Origin: an uncultured Duncaniella sp.
GTDB lineage: Bacteria; Bacteroidota; Bacteroidia; Bacteroidales; Muribaculaceae
Length of the DNA: 64,000 nt
Reading direction: 5' to 3'
NCBI GenBank assembly: GCA_910577335.1
Contig: CAJTMJ010000007.1
Span: forward strand, 47,234 to 111,233
Part shown: piece after piece, positions 26,985-35,111 of the stretch
How the letters are laid out: every line of letters starts with the position of its first letter
How positions within the stretch are numbered: the first letter of the stretch is position 1
Translations under genes and position numbers: made by a program
The notes under the pieces: model-generated
The model's input: the letters and a program-made list of their open reading frames with translations, nothing else
Database searches by the model: none
Told to the model about the DNA's origin: nothing

Positions 26985-29714
26985 ATGATAAAGAAACTGC
27001 TTTCGCTCCCCCCGAATCTTGTGGGCGCTTTCCATAAAGTTACAGAACTTCCTGACGATGAATATTTCTGCACCAATGACCCCGTAGGGCAACGTCTTGG
27101 CAGTGGTGGAGGCACTACATGGCTCCTTGAGGAATGTCACAAGGCATGGGGCGGCGATAAGAAGTTCATGGATTGGCTCGGCTGTGAGAAGCGCATTTTG
27201 CTTCATGCCGGAGGTCAGAGCAGACGTCTGCCGTCATACGCTCCATCCGGAAAAATACTCACACCTATACCCATATTCCGCTGGGAGAGAGGACAGAGAT
27301 TAAGCCAGTCGCTCCTTGACCTGCAACTACCTCTCTATGAGCGTATAGTTGAAAAGATGCCCAAGGGGATGAATACCATGGTGGTAAGCGGTGATGTCTA
27401 TATACGTGCCGCAGAGGAGATCCCACCAATCCCTGATGCCGATGTGGTATGCTATGGTTTATGGCTTGATGCGTCTGTGGCAAAGAATCACGGGGTATTC
27501 TACAGCAGCCATGACACACCTTCGGTACTTGAAAAAATGTTGCAGAAACCGTCGGTGGAAGAGCTTAACGAGCTTTCGCAGACAGGATATTTCCTCACCG
27601 ACATAGGTGTGTGGCTACTCAGCGACCGTGCAGTTGAGTTGCTTCGCAAAAAGTCAAAACATGGTGATGAATTTCGTGAATATGATTTGTATTCAGAGTT
27701 CGGGCGAGCCTTGGGTACGAATCCGGAGATGCCCGATGAAGAATTGTCATCACTTTCAGTAGCCATTGTCCCGTTGCCCGATGGGGAATTTTATCATTTC
27801 GGGACAAGCCGGGAGATGATCTCTTCCATGCTGAAAATTCAGAACCTTGTGAATGACCAACGGCGCATTATGCATCGTGACAGAAAGCCGCATCCCTCCA
27901 TATTTGTGCAGAATGCCATCACTAAGCGTCCATTTACATCAGCCAACACAAATGTATGGGTTGAAAACAGCTTTATAGGTGAAAATTGGCAGCTCACTAC
28001 CGACAATATAGTGACCGGTGTCCCTGAGAATGACTGGGCTATCACTCTTAAGCCGGGTCAATGTCTCGACATCGTTCCGGTGAGGGAGGAAGATTATGTG
28101 GTGAGAGTTTACAATATAGATGATAAATTTGCCGGTACTGAGCAACAAACACCCCGATTCCCTGTGGTTAGGAATATTGCCGAGATGGGTAAGGTGGTAA
28201 AAGCCATGCTTGACGGCGATTTTATCTTTGACGGTTATGAATTAATGAGCGCCGAGCACATTTCAGATGTGGCAAATCTTGAACGCCTTGTGGCTCAGCG
28301 TCGCCTGTTCCGCAGAGATAACTGGATAGGGCTTGCAAAGAATCATCAGCACAGCGTCTTTTATCAGCTCGATCTTTATGATGCCGCCCATAGTTTTGCC
28401 GTTGATCATATAGAGTTGCCTGAACGGCTTGCGCCGTCAGCTCCGCTTATGACACGCATACATGACGCCATGTTTCATGCCGAAGTATTGCGTCAGTCAG
28501 GTGGTGATTTCAAGGAAGCAGAAGCGGAGGCATTCTCGCTTCTGCGTGAAGGTCTGACCGGGACACTCCTTGACCGTAAGCAATTGCCAAAACGGGCAGT
28601 ATGTGCCGACCAGATTGTATGGAGCCGCTCCCCTGTAAGGATTGACATAGCCGGTGGTTGGACCGACACCCCGCCGTTCTGCCTTATGGAAGGTGGGAAT
28701 GTGATAAACCTTGCCATCGAGCTTAACGGGCAGCCTCCGTTGCAGGCTTACATTCGCCCGTGTGTGGAGCCCCACATTATATGCCGCAGTATTGATTTGG
28801 GAGCCTCGGAGCGGATTGAGACCTACGAACAGCTTTTCGATTTTAATAAGGTCGGAAGTCCGTTCTCGATTCCCAAGGCGGCTTTGGCTCTTGCCGGATT
28901 TCATCCTCGGTTCTGCCCGGTGGCTTATCCGTCGCTTAAGGCTCAATTGTTGGAATTTGGCGGTGGACTTGAAATTACACTCTTCTCCGCTATCCCTGCC
29001 GGTAGCGGACTCGGCACAAGCAGTATTCTTGCTGCTACTGTACTTGGTGCTATAAGTGATTTCTGCTCTCTCGCATGGGATAAGAATGAGATATGCCGCC
29101 GCACGTTGGTTCTTGAACAGCTTTTAACCACGGGTGGGGGATGGCAAGATCAGTTTGGTGGTGTACTTGGCGGTGTCAAGCTTCTCCAGACAGTGAAAGG
29201 CTTTGACCAGACTCCTAATGTGCGCTGGCTTCCCGACACTTTGTTTACTGACCCGGAATATGCCCAATGCCATCTGTTGTATTACACCGGAATAACCCGA
29301 ACCGCAAAGGATATTTTGGCAGAAATCGTGCGCCGTATGTTCCTTAACCATGGTGAACAGATACGTATGTTACGTGGCATGAAAGTTCACACTATGGAGA
29401 TGTATGATGCTATCCAGCGTCAGGATTTCAACCGCATGGGACATCTTGTGCGAAAAACTTGGGCACAGAATATCGCACTTGACCATGGAACCAATCCTCC
29501 AGAAGTTGAGGCGATAACAAGATTGGTAGATGACCTCTGTCTCGGTTACAAACTTCCGGGCGCAGGCGGGGGCGGCTATATGTATATGATAGCTAAAGAT
29601 GCTGAAGCTGCAGCAAGAATCAAACATATACTGCAGTCCTCAGCTCTTAATCCTAATGCCCGACTTGTGGATATGGCGCTAAGCAAAACAGGGCTTCATG
29701 TGACCCGAAGCTAA
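26985..29714 (+). CDS. fkp: Bifunctional L-fucokinase / fucose-1-phosphate guanylyltransferase
   Basis: Fkp phosphorylates free L-fucose and converts it to GDP-fucose, which Bacteroidales place on capsule and glycoproteins. The 909-residue protein has an N-terminal pyrophosphorylase domain (LLHAGGQSRRLPSYAPSGK, about residues 67-85) and a C-terminal GHMP kinase with RIDIAGGWTDTPP, PAGSGLGTSS and the LPGAGGGGY motif. The ATG at 26985 is chosen because an earlier in-frame ATG at 26943 lies within the promoter (TACTTTTG at 26938-26945). Length is close to the Bacteroides protein (about 950). Confidence 0.95.
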   Translation: MIKKLLSLPPNLVGAFHKVTELPDDEYFCTNDPVGQRLGSGGGTTWLLEECHKAWGGDKKFMDWLGCEKRILLHAGGQSRRLPSYAPSGKILTPIPIFRWERGQRLSQSLLDLQLPLYERIVEKMPKGMNTMVVSGDVYIRAAEEIPPIPDADVVCYGLWLDASVAKNHGVFYSSHDTPSVLEKMLQKPSVEELNELSQTGYFLTDIGVWLLSDRAVELLRKKSKHGDEFREYDLYSEFGRALGTNPEMPDEELSSLSVAIVPLPDGEFYHFGTSREMISSMLKIQNLVNDQRRIMHRDRKPHPSIFVQNAITKRPFTSANTNVWVENSFIGENWQLTTDNIVTGVPENDWAITLKPGQCLDIVPVREEDYVVRVYNIDDKFAGTEQQTPRFPVVRNIAEMGKVVKAMLDGDFIFDGYELMSAEHISDVANLERLVAQRRLFRRDNWIGLAKNHQHSVFYQLDLYDAAHSFAVDHIELPERLAPSAPLMTRIHDAMFHAEVLRQSGGDFKEAEAEAFSLLREGLTGTLLDRKQLPKRAVCADQIVWSRSPVRIDIAGGWTDTPPFCLMEGGNVINLAIELNGQPPLQAYIRPCVEPHIICRSIDLGASERIETYEQLFDFNKVGSPFSIPKAALALAGFHPRFCPVAYPSLKAQLLEFGGGLEITLFSAIPAGSGLGTSSILAATVLGAISDFCSLAWDKNEICRRTLVLEQLLTTGGGWQDQFGGVLGGVKLLQTVKGFDQTPNVRWLPDTLFTDPEYAQCHLLYYTGITRTAKDILAEIVRRMFLNHGEQIRMLRGMKVHTMEMYDAIQRQDFNRMGHLVRKTWAQNIALDHGTNPPEVEAITRLVDDLCLGYKLPGAGGGGYMYMIAKDAEAAARIKHILQSSALNPNARLVDMALSKTGLHVTRS

Positions 29715-29745
29715 AGCGTCTTTGCGGTATCAAATCGTTGCGGAA

Positions 29746-30062
29746 TCAGTCTTTTAAACACCCTACCGGGACTACCAATACACCATCGGTCCTTCGGTAG
29801 GCATAGTCACCCACACCGGTTAACACCATCATGAAAGACGGGGATTTCATCTTCGTAGTGTCGATTCTGTCCCTTAATTCAAGCAGGGTCTTTGCACCCT
29901 CGTTTATAAGCTTTTCTCCGCCTAATTTTATCTCCACTAATCCGTAGCTTCCGTTACGGAGATGTACCACTGCATCGCACTCCAATCCTGTCTTGTCGCG
30001 GAAATGGTATACGGTTCCGTCCAGAGCCTGTGAATAAACTCTAAGGTCACGTACACATAATC
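29746..30062 (-). pseudogene. C-terminal remnant of a DUF4143 AAA-type ATPase
   Basis: The frame reads GLCVRDLRVYSQALDG, then DKTGLECDAVVHLRNG and GLVEIKLGG, ending VVPVGCLKD. This is the C-terminal DUF4143/nuclease-like part of a large Bacteroidetes ATP-binding family. The N-terminal ATPase domain (about 300 residues) is gone: the frame joins directly onto a 23-bp repeat array at 30063. Only a short downstream ATG (29985) remains. Confidence 0.7.
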
Positions 30063-30124
30063 CATTTCCAAAGATGGCACGATTTCATTTCCAAAGTTGG
30101 CGCATTTTCGTTTCCAAAGTTGGC
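30063..30124 (-). repeat. Tandem array, three units of 23 bp, beside the ATPase remnant
   Basis: TTTCCAAAG recurs on the plus strand at 30065, 30088 and 30111, an exact 23-bp period. On the minus strand the unit reads GCCAACTTTGGAAATGAAA, comparable to the units at 22384-22471. The third unit is cut off by the ATPase remnant. Confidence 0.75.
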
Positions 30125-30235
30125 ATTAATAATATACTGTGTATTAGGAAATTAATAAAATTATTAACATTTTTTAAATGAAGTTTATGCAAATATTATT
30201 TTGGAGTATTTTTGACATGATTTTCGGATAAAAAA

Positions 30236-31039
30236 TCACCAATCTACCACTCTATCCACAATCTCTTTTTGCTCATTGGCTGTACGGCGTAGGTAGATAC
30301 GGGTGGTTTCAATACTTTCGTGACCCATCAGATCGGCAAGCAATGCCAAATCATTGAGCTTGTCAAGGAAATTTTTAGCGAAGCGGTGCCGGAATGAATG
30401 GGGATATACTACATCTCGGTTAATACCATATAACTCGGCAAAATGTTTGAGTTGCTGTCCCACACCTCGTGCCGTGATTCGTTTGCCGAATCGATTTAGA
30501 AATATATAGCCAGAATATATATTTTTAGATTGTAGCCATTCTTGGGCTTCAAGTCGGAGATTGTAAGGTATGTATAGTCTCCGCATTTTGCCCCCTTTGC
30601 TATAAATGTCAAGGTAGCCCGCCACGACATGTTCAGCCTTGATTTGAATTAGCTCGCTGATGCGGGCGCCTGTCGCACCAAGAAACCACACTAAAAAATA
30701 CCATTCATCCAACCCGTCCTCTTTTAGCTTGCATTTCAAGAATTTATAATCAGCGTCACTGATTACATTTTCAAGAAAATCCTTCTGCTGAACCCTCACA
30801 AATTTCATTTTAAGACTCGCACTCTCAAGAAATTCGAGATATTTATTGACAGCCTGAATGCGTAGGTTCACTGTCTGTGGCTTGAAATGCTCCAATAGAT
30901 ATCCTTTATAGGCAAGGAGATTATTGGCTGACACATTTTCGTAATTCTTAAGGTAATACTTGACTGCCACGACATACGCCTTGATTGTAGTCTGGGAAAG
31001 ATTGCTTTTAACCAGATACTCCTGAAATTCAGTTACCAT
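30236..31039 (-). CDS. Tyrosine-type recombinase/integrase
   Basis: A 267-residue site-specific recombinase. A SAM-like core-binding domain (about 1-85) precedes the catalytic domain, in which all key residues are visible: Arg in GARISELI, Lys in SKGGKMRR, HxxR in HSFRHRFAKN, and His/Tyr in GHESIETTRIYLRR. It is intact. No conjugation or phage genes are nearby, so it may be the remainder of an island with the ATPase remnant, or a DNA invertase. It is divergent from the TonB receptor at 31260. Confidence 0.9.
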   Translation of the reverse strand: MVTEFQEYLVKSNLSQTTIKAYVVAVKYYLKNYENVSANNLLAYKGYLLEHFKPQTVNLRIQAVNKYLEFLESASLKMKFVRVQQKDFLENVISDADYKFLKCKLKEDGLDEWYFLVWFLGATGARISELIQIKAEHVVAGYLDIYSKGGKMRRLYIPYNLRLEAQEWLQSKNIYSGYIFLNRFGKRITARGVGQQLKHFAELYGINRDVVYPHSFRHRFAKNFLDKLNDLALLADLMGHESIETTRIYLRRTANEQKEIVDRVVDW

Positions 31040-31053
31040 TTTGAGTAGTTCTT

Positions 31054-31119
31054 AAAGTTTAAATCAGTTCATTATGTTATTTCCCACGGATTTTGTTTAT
31101 TGTCAATTTAAATCAGTTT
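31054..31119 (+). repeat. Two half-sites of the dispersed element, direct orientation
   Basis: AAAGTTTAAATCAGTTC (31054-31070) and AATTTAAATCAGTT (31105-31118) match the right terminal repeat of the family. They lie between the recombinase and the TonB receptor, pointing towards the receptor. Confidence 0.55.
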
Positions 31120-31259
31120 TATTTTAGAAGTTTGACAAGGCGAAAATACCTAAATATAATTATTCCGGTACAAATCGGCGTGAATAAATCATTAATTTAT
31201 GGTATTGTTGAAATTTCGGGTATGAAATAATTTTGCAGCGGAAAAATAGTAATGAAAAA

Positions 31260-33566
31260 ATGATTCAAAAAGCGCTTATTTTATTTGTGATATTATTCGT
31301 CACAACATTCACAGGGAATGCAAATCCTACAATTGTATCCGATGCCAATATCTCCGGGCATGTGATTGATTCTGAAACCGGTGAACATATACCGGGATGT
31401 GTGGTAAAGATTATAGGTTCAAATCTGATGACAATGACTGATGCTTCCGGGCATTATGTGTTTCGAGATCTCAATCCCGGTGAATATACACTTGAAGTGT
31501 CGTTTATAGGTTATGCCTCTCAGCGAAAAAGCACCCATGTGAAATCAGACCAGACTGTGGAACTCAATTTTGAGATTTCAACAGATGCTTTTATGCTCGA
31601 TCAGGTAGTGGTGACATCTTCTAAAACGGAAACTCGCCGCCGGGAAAGCCCTTCGCTTGTAAATGTGGTGTCCGGGAAAACGTTTATGAATGTTGGTGCT
31701 TGCTCCCTTGCCGATGGTCTTGATTTTCAACCCGGAGTGAGAGTTGAGAACGATTGCCAAAATTGCGGATTCACTCAGGTGAGAATAAATGGCTTGGACG
31801 GACACTATTCACAGATACTAATGAATTCCCGTCCGGTATTCTCGGCGTTGACCGGAGTCTACGGGCTTGAACAGATTCCTGCCAATATGATTGACCGAGT
31901 GGAAGTGATGCGCGGTGGTGGCTCGGCTCTGTTCGGATCCTCGGCGGTAGGTGGCACAATCAATATAATCACAAAGGATCCGTTGACTAATTCGGCGCAA
32001 CTGTCGCACACGCTTACCTCCATCGGTCCCTCCGGAGCTATGGATAATAATACCACAATTAATGCGTCGGTGGTGACTGACAATAATAAAGCAGGAATAT
32101 TCATATATGGTCAGAGCCGTTACCGTGACGGATATGACCATAACGATGACGGGTTTACAGAGGTGGCTCAGCTTAAAACCCAGACCCTCGGAGTCCGTAC
32201 ATTCCTTCGCACAACTGATAATTCAAAACTCACACTTGAATATCATAATACCCACGAGTATCGCCGTGGCGGAGACAATCTTGACGAGCCGGCACATCTC
32301 GCAATGATAGCCGAACAGGTTGATCATAATATCCATGCCGGTGAGGCCACATTTGATCTGTGGTTCCGTGACCGTCGTGACCATCTATCGATTTTTGCTG
32401 CTACTCAGGACACCAAACGTCAAAGCTATTATGGCTCCGACATGGATCCCAATGCATACGGAAGCACTTCTGATATTGTGATTACTGCCGGGTCGCAGTT
32501 GACTCATCCTATGGATCATTTTCTCTTTATGCCGGCGGAGCTTGTAGCCGGTGTGGAATATTCATTTAATCGCTTGCACGATGTCACCATTGGTTATGGA
32601 CATGACATATTGCAGAAAGTGAATATATACAGTGGTTATCTGCAAAATGAGTGGAAAAATGAAAAATGGGGATTTCTCATGGGAGCACGTGTTGACAAGC
32701 ACTCCATGATTCACAATCCGATAGTGTCACCACGTCTGAATCTTCGCTTTAATCCTTCGCAAAATTTCAATTTCAGAGCTTCTTATTCCACAGGCTTCCG
32801 CTCTCCGCAGGCATACGACGAGGATTTCCATGTGGCAATTGTAGGTGGTGAGCGTGTGGTCACAGTGCTTGCCCCCGGACTGAAACAGGAAAGCTCGCAG
32901 AGTGTTAGCCTTTCAGCCGATATGTATCAACGGTTCGGCAATGTGCAGACCAATCTTCTTGTGGAGGGTTTCTTCACCGACCTCCGTGACGTATTTGCTC
33001 TTCGTCAACTTGAGGGGCCGGATGAAAACGGTAATGCTGTATTGGAGCGTTATAATGGTTCCGGTGCGAAGGTGATGGGTGTAAATATTGAAGCCAAAGC
33101 ATTCTTCTCAAGTCATTTCGATGTGCAGGGTGGCGTTACCATGCAGCGTAGCCGCTATAAAAAGCCCGAAGCGTGGAGCGATGACCCGAATGTCCCTGCT
33201 GAGAAAAAGATGTTCCGTACGCCTGACATTTACGGATACTTTACTGCCAACTGTGAAATCATACATTCGTTGCGGGCATCTTTTACAGGCACAGTTACCG
33301 GACCTATGTTGGTGCAACATCTTGCGGGGTCAGGTACAGACATCGATTTGTCTGTAAAAACGCAATCATTTTTTGATGCGTCATTGAAACTTACATATAC
33401 ATTCCGTGTATTCAATCGTATGAATCTTGATGTGTCGGGTGGTGTAAGTAATATATTCAATTCCTATCAAAAGGATTTTGACCTCGGTCCTCGCCGTGAC
33501 TCGGGATATATTTATGGTCCCACACTGCCACGTTGCGTGAATGTTGGTGTTTCGTTGGGTATATAG
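31260..33566 (+). CDS. TonB-dependent receptor with CarboxypepD_reg-like N-terminal domain
   Basis: An outer-membrane active transporter of 768 residues: signal peptide (about 1-22), carboxypeptidase-regulatory-like domain (ISGHVIDSETGEHIPG, about 30-110), plug (LDQVVVTSSKT onward) and a 22-strand barrel. The plug holds a CxxC (NDCQNCGFTQVR), which could form a disulfide or bind metal. The ATG at 31260 is chosen because an in-frame TTG at 31233 lies in the promoter box TAATTTTG. No SusD follows, which argues for metal, haem or cofactor uptake rather than glycan uptake. Confidence 0.92.
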   Translation: MIQKALILFVILFVTTFTGNANPTIVSDANISGHVIDSETGEHIPGCVVKIIGSNLMTMTDASGHYVFRDLNPGEYTLEVSFIGYASQRKSTHVKSDQTVELNFEISTDAFMLDQVVVTSSKTETRRRESPSLVNVVSGKTFMNVGACSLADGLDFQPGVRVENDCQNCGFTQVRINGLDGHYSQILMNSRPVFSALTGVYGLEQIPANMIDRVEVMRGGGSALFGSSAVGGTINIITKDPLTNSAQLSHTLTSIGPSGAMDNNTTINASVVTDNNKAGIFIYGQSRYRDGYDHNDDGFTEVAQLKTQTLGVRTFLRTTDNSKLTLEYHNTHEYRRGGDNLDEPAHLAMIAEQVDHNIHAGEATFDLWFRDRRDHLSIFAATQDTKRQSYYGSDMDPNAYGSTSDIVITAGSQLTHPMDHFLFMPAELVAGVEYSFNRLHDVTIGYGHDILQKVNIYSGYLQNEWKNEKWGFLMGARVDKHSMIHNPIVSPRLNLRFNPSQNFNFRASYSTGFRSPQAYDEDFHVAIVGGERVVTVLAPGLKQESSQSVSLSADMYQRFGNVQTNLLVEGFFTDLRDVFALRQLEGPDENGNAVLERYNGSGAKVMGVNIEAKAFFSSHFDVQGGVTMQRSRYKKPEAWSDDPNVPAEKKMFRTPDIYGYFTANCEIIHSLRASFTGTVTGPMLVQHLAGSGTDIDLSVKTQSFFDASLKLTYTFRVFNRMNLDVSGGVSNIFNSYQKDFDLGPRRDSGYIYGPTLPRCVNVGVSLGI

Positions 33567-33640
33567 CCGGTTTTATAGTTCTCATTCTGAGGGCTTGAAC
33601 TTAATAAAACGTCATTTGTTTAAATATTAAAACAAATGTT

Positions 33641-34147
33641 ATGAAAAAGCTATTATCTATTTTCCTGTTGTTGGCGGCGTTTGTTGCCAATGCAAGCGCT
33701 ATGACTCTAAAGGAGGCATACGACGAGATGAGCAAACTCCCTGACCTTAAGGGGATAGAGTCTGACAACCATTATTATAAAGGAAATGGCTGGTTGGAAG
33801 CTCTTCCAATTAAAAATGTTTCCGTGACTTATAAGGCACATCAGGTAGGAAACGGGCAAACAGTATATTATGGGAGCAAGGTTGATGAATTGTCAAAACT
33901 TCTCCCTAAGGAACAGCTTGTGCTATGCGGAACCAACTTCCAGAATCTTATATACTTTTATGCACGTCCCTTAGATAAGGATAATTATGAGCTTCTGATC
34001 ATGATTGATCAAGCTTATCAAGGACAGACCATAACGGTGTTGGGTACAGTCAACAAAAACATTGTGGAGAGTCTAAAGGATGGCAAAATAGAATTCACCC
34101 CCGACAATCAAATCAAAGTCTTCGCACCAATATTGATATGCAACTGA
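33641..34147 (+). CDS. Secreted hypothetical protein
   Basis: A 168-residue protein with a signal peptide (about 1-20, ending ASAM). The mature part is mixed alpha/beta with no catalytic motif that I recognise. It follows the TonB receptor by 75 bp in the same direction and could be a periplasmic partner. Confidence 0.7.
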   Translation: MKKLLSIFLLLAAFVANASAMTLKEAYDEMSKLPDLKGIESDNHYYKGNGWLEALPIKNVSVTYKAHQVGNGQTVYYGSKVDELSKLLPKEQLVLCGTNFQNLIYFYARPLDKDNYELLIMIDQAYQGQTITVLGTVNKNIVESLKDGKIEFTPDNQIKVFAPILICN

Positions 34148-34209
34148 TGATTGCATAGAGAAAATATATCAAATTGAATTTTTCGCACTCTTTTGGGGAT
34201 TTTGGATAT

Positions 34210-34310
34210 TAACTTTGTGGCAAGTTTAATATCTTAATAACTTATTGAGCTTAATAATTTGTCAAGTTTAATAATTTGCAAATTAATAATTTACCAAGTT
34301 TAATATCTTA
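34210..34310 (+). repeat. AT-rich repeated leader
   Basis: After a -7-like box TAACTTTG (34210-34217), the leader carries CAAGTTTAATATCTTA and CAAGTTTAATAATTTG variants, repeated about every 17 bp up to 34310. The next start codon is at 34323. Confidence 0.5.
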
Positions 34311-34322
34311 AATCTAAGAGTT

Positions 34323-34826
34323 ATGAATAATTCAGGTAATTTTAGTGAGAGTGTTTATGGAACGGATTTGAAACGTGAGGGTCGGAGCTGTGGCAGATAC
34401 TCCATGTCGGAAAAGGCTTATAATGACTTCGTTTCAAGGGTAAACGAGACATTGAAGCATGACGAGAAGGCTTGCCAAGATGCTTTGTCAATGTTTTTCA
34501 ACTATATAAATGGAGTAAAGCATGATCCGATGCTTTCCGAAAGCAGCGAGATAGCCCGTGTGGCGTTTATGATGATACGTTCGGAAATTGACAGGGCTAT
34601 GCAACGTTCACGTTCGGCAAGGGAACGTGCCGAACGCCGTAGAGGAAACAGGCCGGTCAAAGCAAAGGTGAGCAAGAAGACAAAGGCGAAAGATGATGCA
34701 TTTATAAAGCAGTTTATCGCCCTTTTTAAGTCCGACACACCTATAGTTTCAGTTAATGACAGTGCCGGGACTATTAAAGAGGATAAGCCTCGTTTACGGG
34801 AATTGTGCGAGTGCACAATCCCCTGA
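34323..34826 (+). CDS. Hypothetical protein, DUF6291-like
   Basis: A 167-residue soluble protein. Residues about 25-100 are helical (MSEKAYNDFVSRVNET...MMIRSEIDRAMQRS), and the middle is very basic (RERAERRRGNRPVKAKVSKKTKAK). This recalls DUF6291-type proteins linked to mobile DNA, but the match is tentative. The basic stretch suggests nucleic-acid binding; that is inference. Confidence 0.55.
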   Translation: MNNSGNFSESVYGTDLKREGRSCGRYSMSEKAYNDFVSRVNETLKHDEKACQDALSMFFNYINGVKHDPMLSESSEIARVAFMMIRSEIDRAMQRSRSARERAERRRGNRPVKAKVSKKTKAKDDAFIKQFIALFKSDTPIVSVNDSAGTIKEDKPRLRELCECTIP

Positions 34827-34847
34827 AAGGCTGTCTGTGAATAAAAT

Positions 34848-35096
34848 TTACTTTGCGATTATCTCCTTTAAAGCTAAGGATAACTGATGAGGGCATGATG
34901 AGGGTTTGGTGCCGCAACGTATCCCTTCAAGACGGGTGATAACCTCTTCGGGTTTCATCCCTTTTACGAGTGCGCCTATACCTTGGAGGTTGCCATGGCA
35001 TCCTCCTGTGAAACACACATCTTTTATAAGTCCGTCCTCGACTTCGATTTCTATAAGACGAGAACATGTTCCTGAGGTCTGATACTGATATTTCAT
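34848..35096 (-). CDS. TSCPD domain-containing protein (TIGR03905-like)
   Basis: An 82-residue protein with the TSCPD hallmarks GTCSRLIEIEVEDG, FTGGCHGNLQGI and GIRCGTKPSSCPHQL. The domain is otherwise found at the C-terminus of class II ribonucleotide reductases; the stand-alone form is of unknown function. Four cysteines are available for metal binding. It follows the transglutaminase gene by 15 bp. Confidence 0.88.
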   Translation of the reverse strand: MKYQYQTSGTCSRLIEIEVEDGLIKDVCFTGGCHGNLQGIGALVKGMKPEEVITRLEGIRCGTKPSSCPHQLSLALKEIIAK

Positions 35097-35111
35097 TTTA
35101 TGTTTATTTGG

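Noticed and set aside
29746..31039. Integrative conjugative element
   Set aside because: Only a recombinase and a broken ATPase are present; there are no tra, mob or rep genes and no clear att repeats.
31040..31259. Invertible promoter between the recombinase and the TonB receptor
   Set aside because: The repeated AAATCAGTT motifs are in direct, not inverted, orientation, and no other flanking inverted repeat was found.
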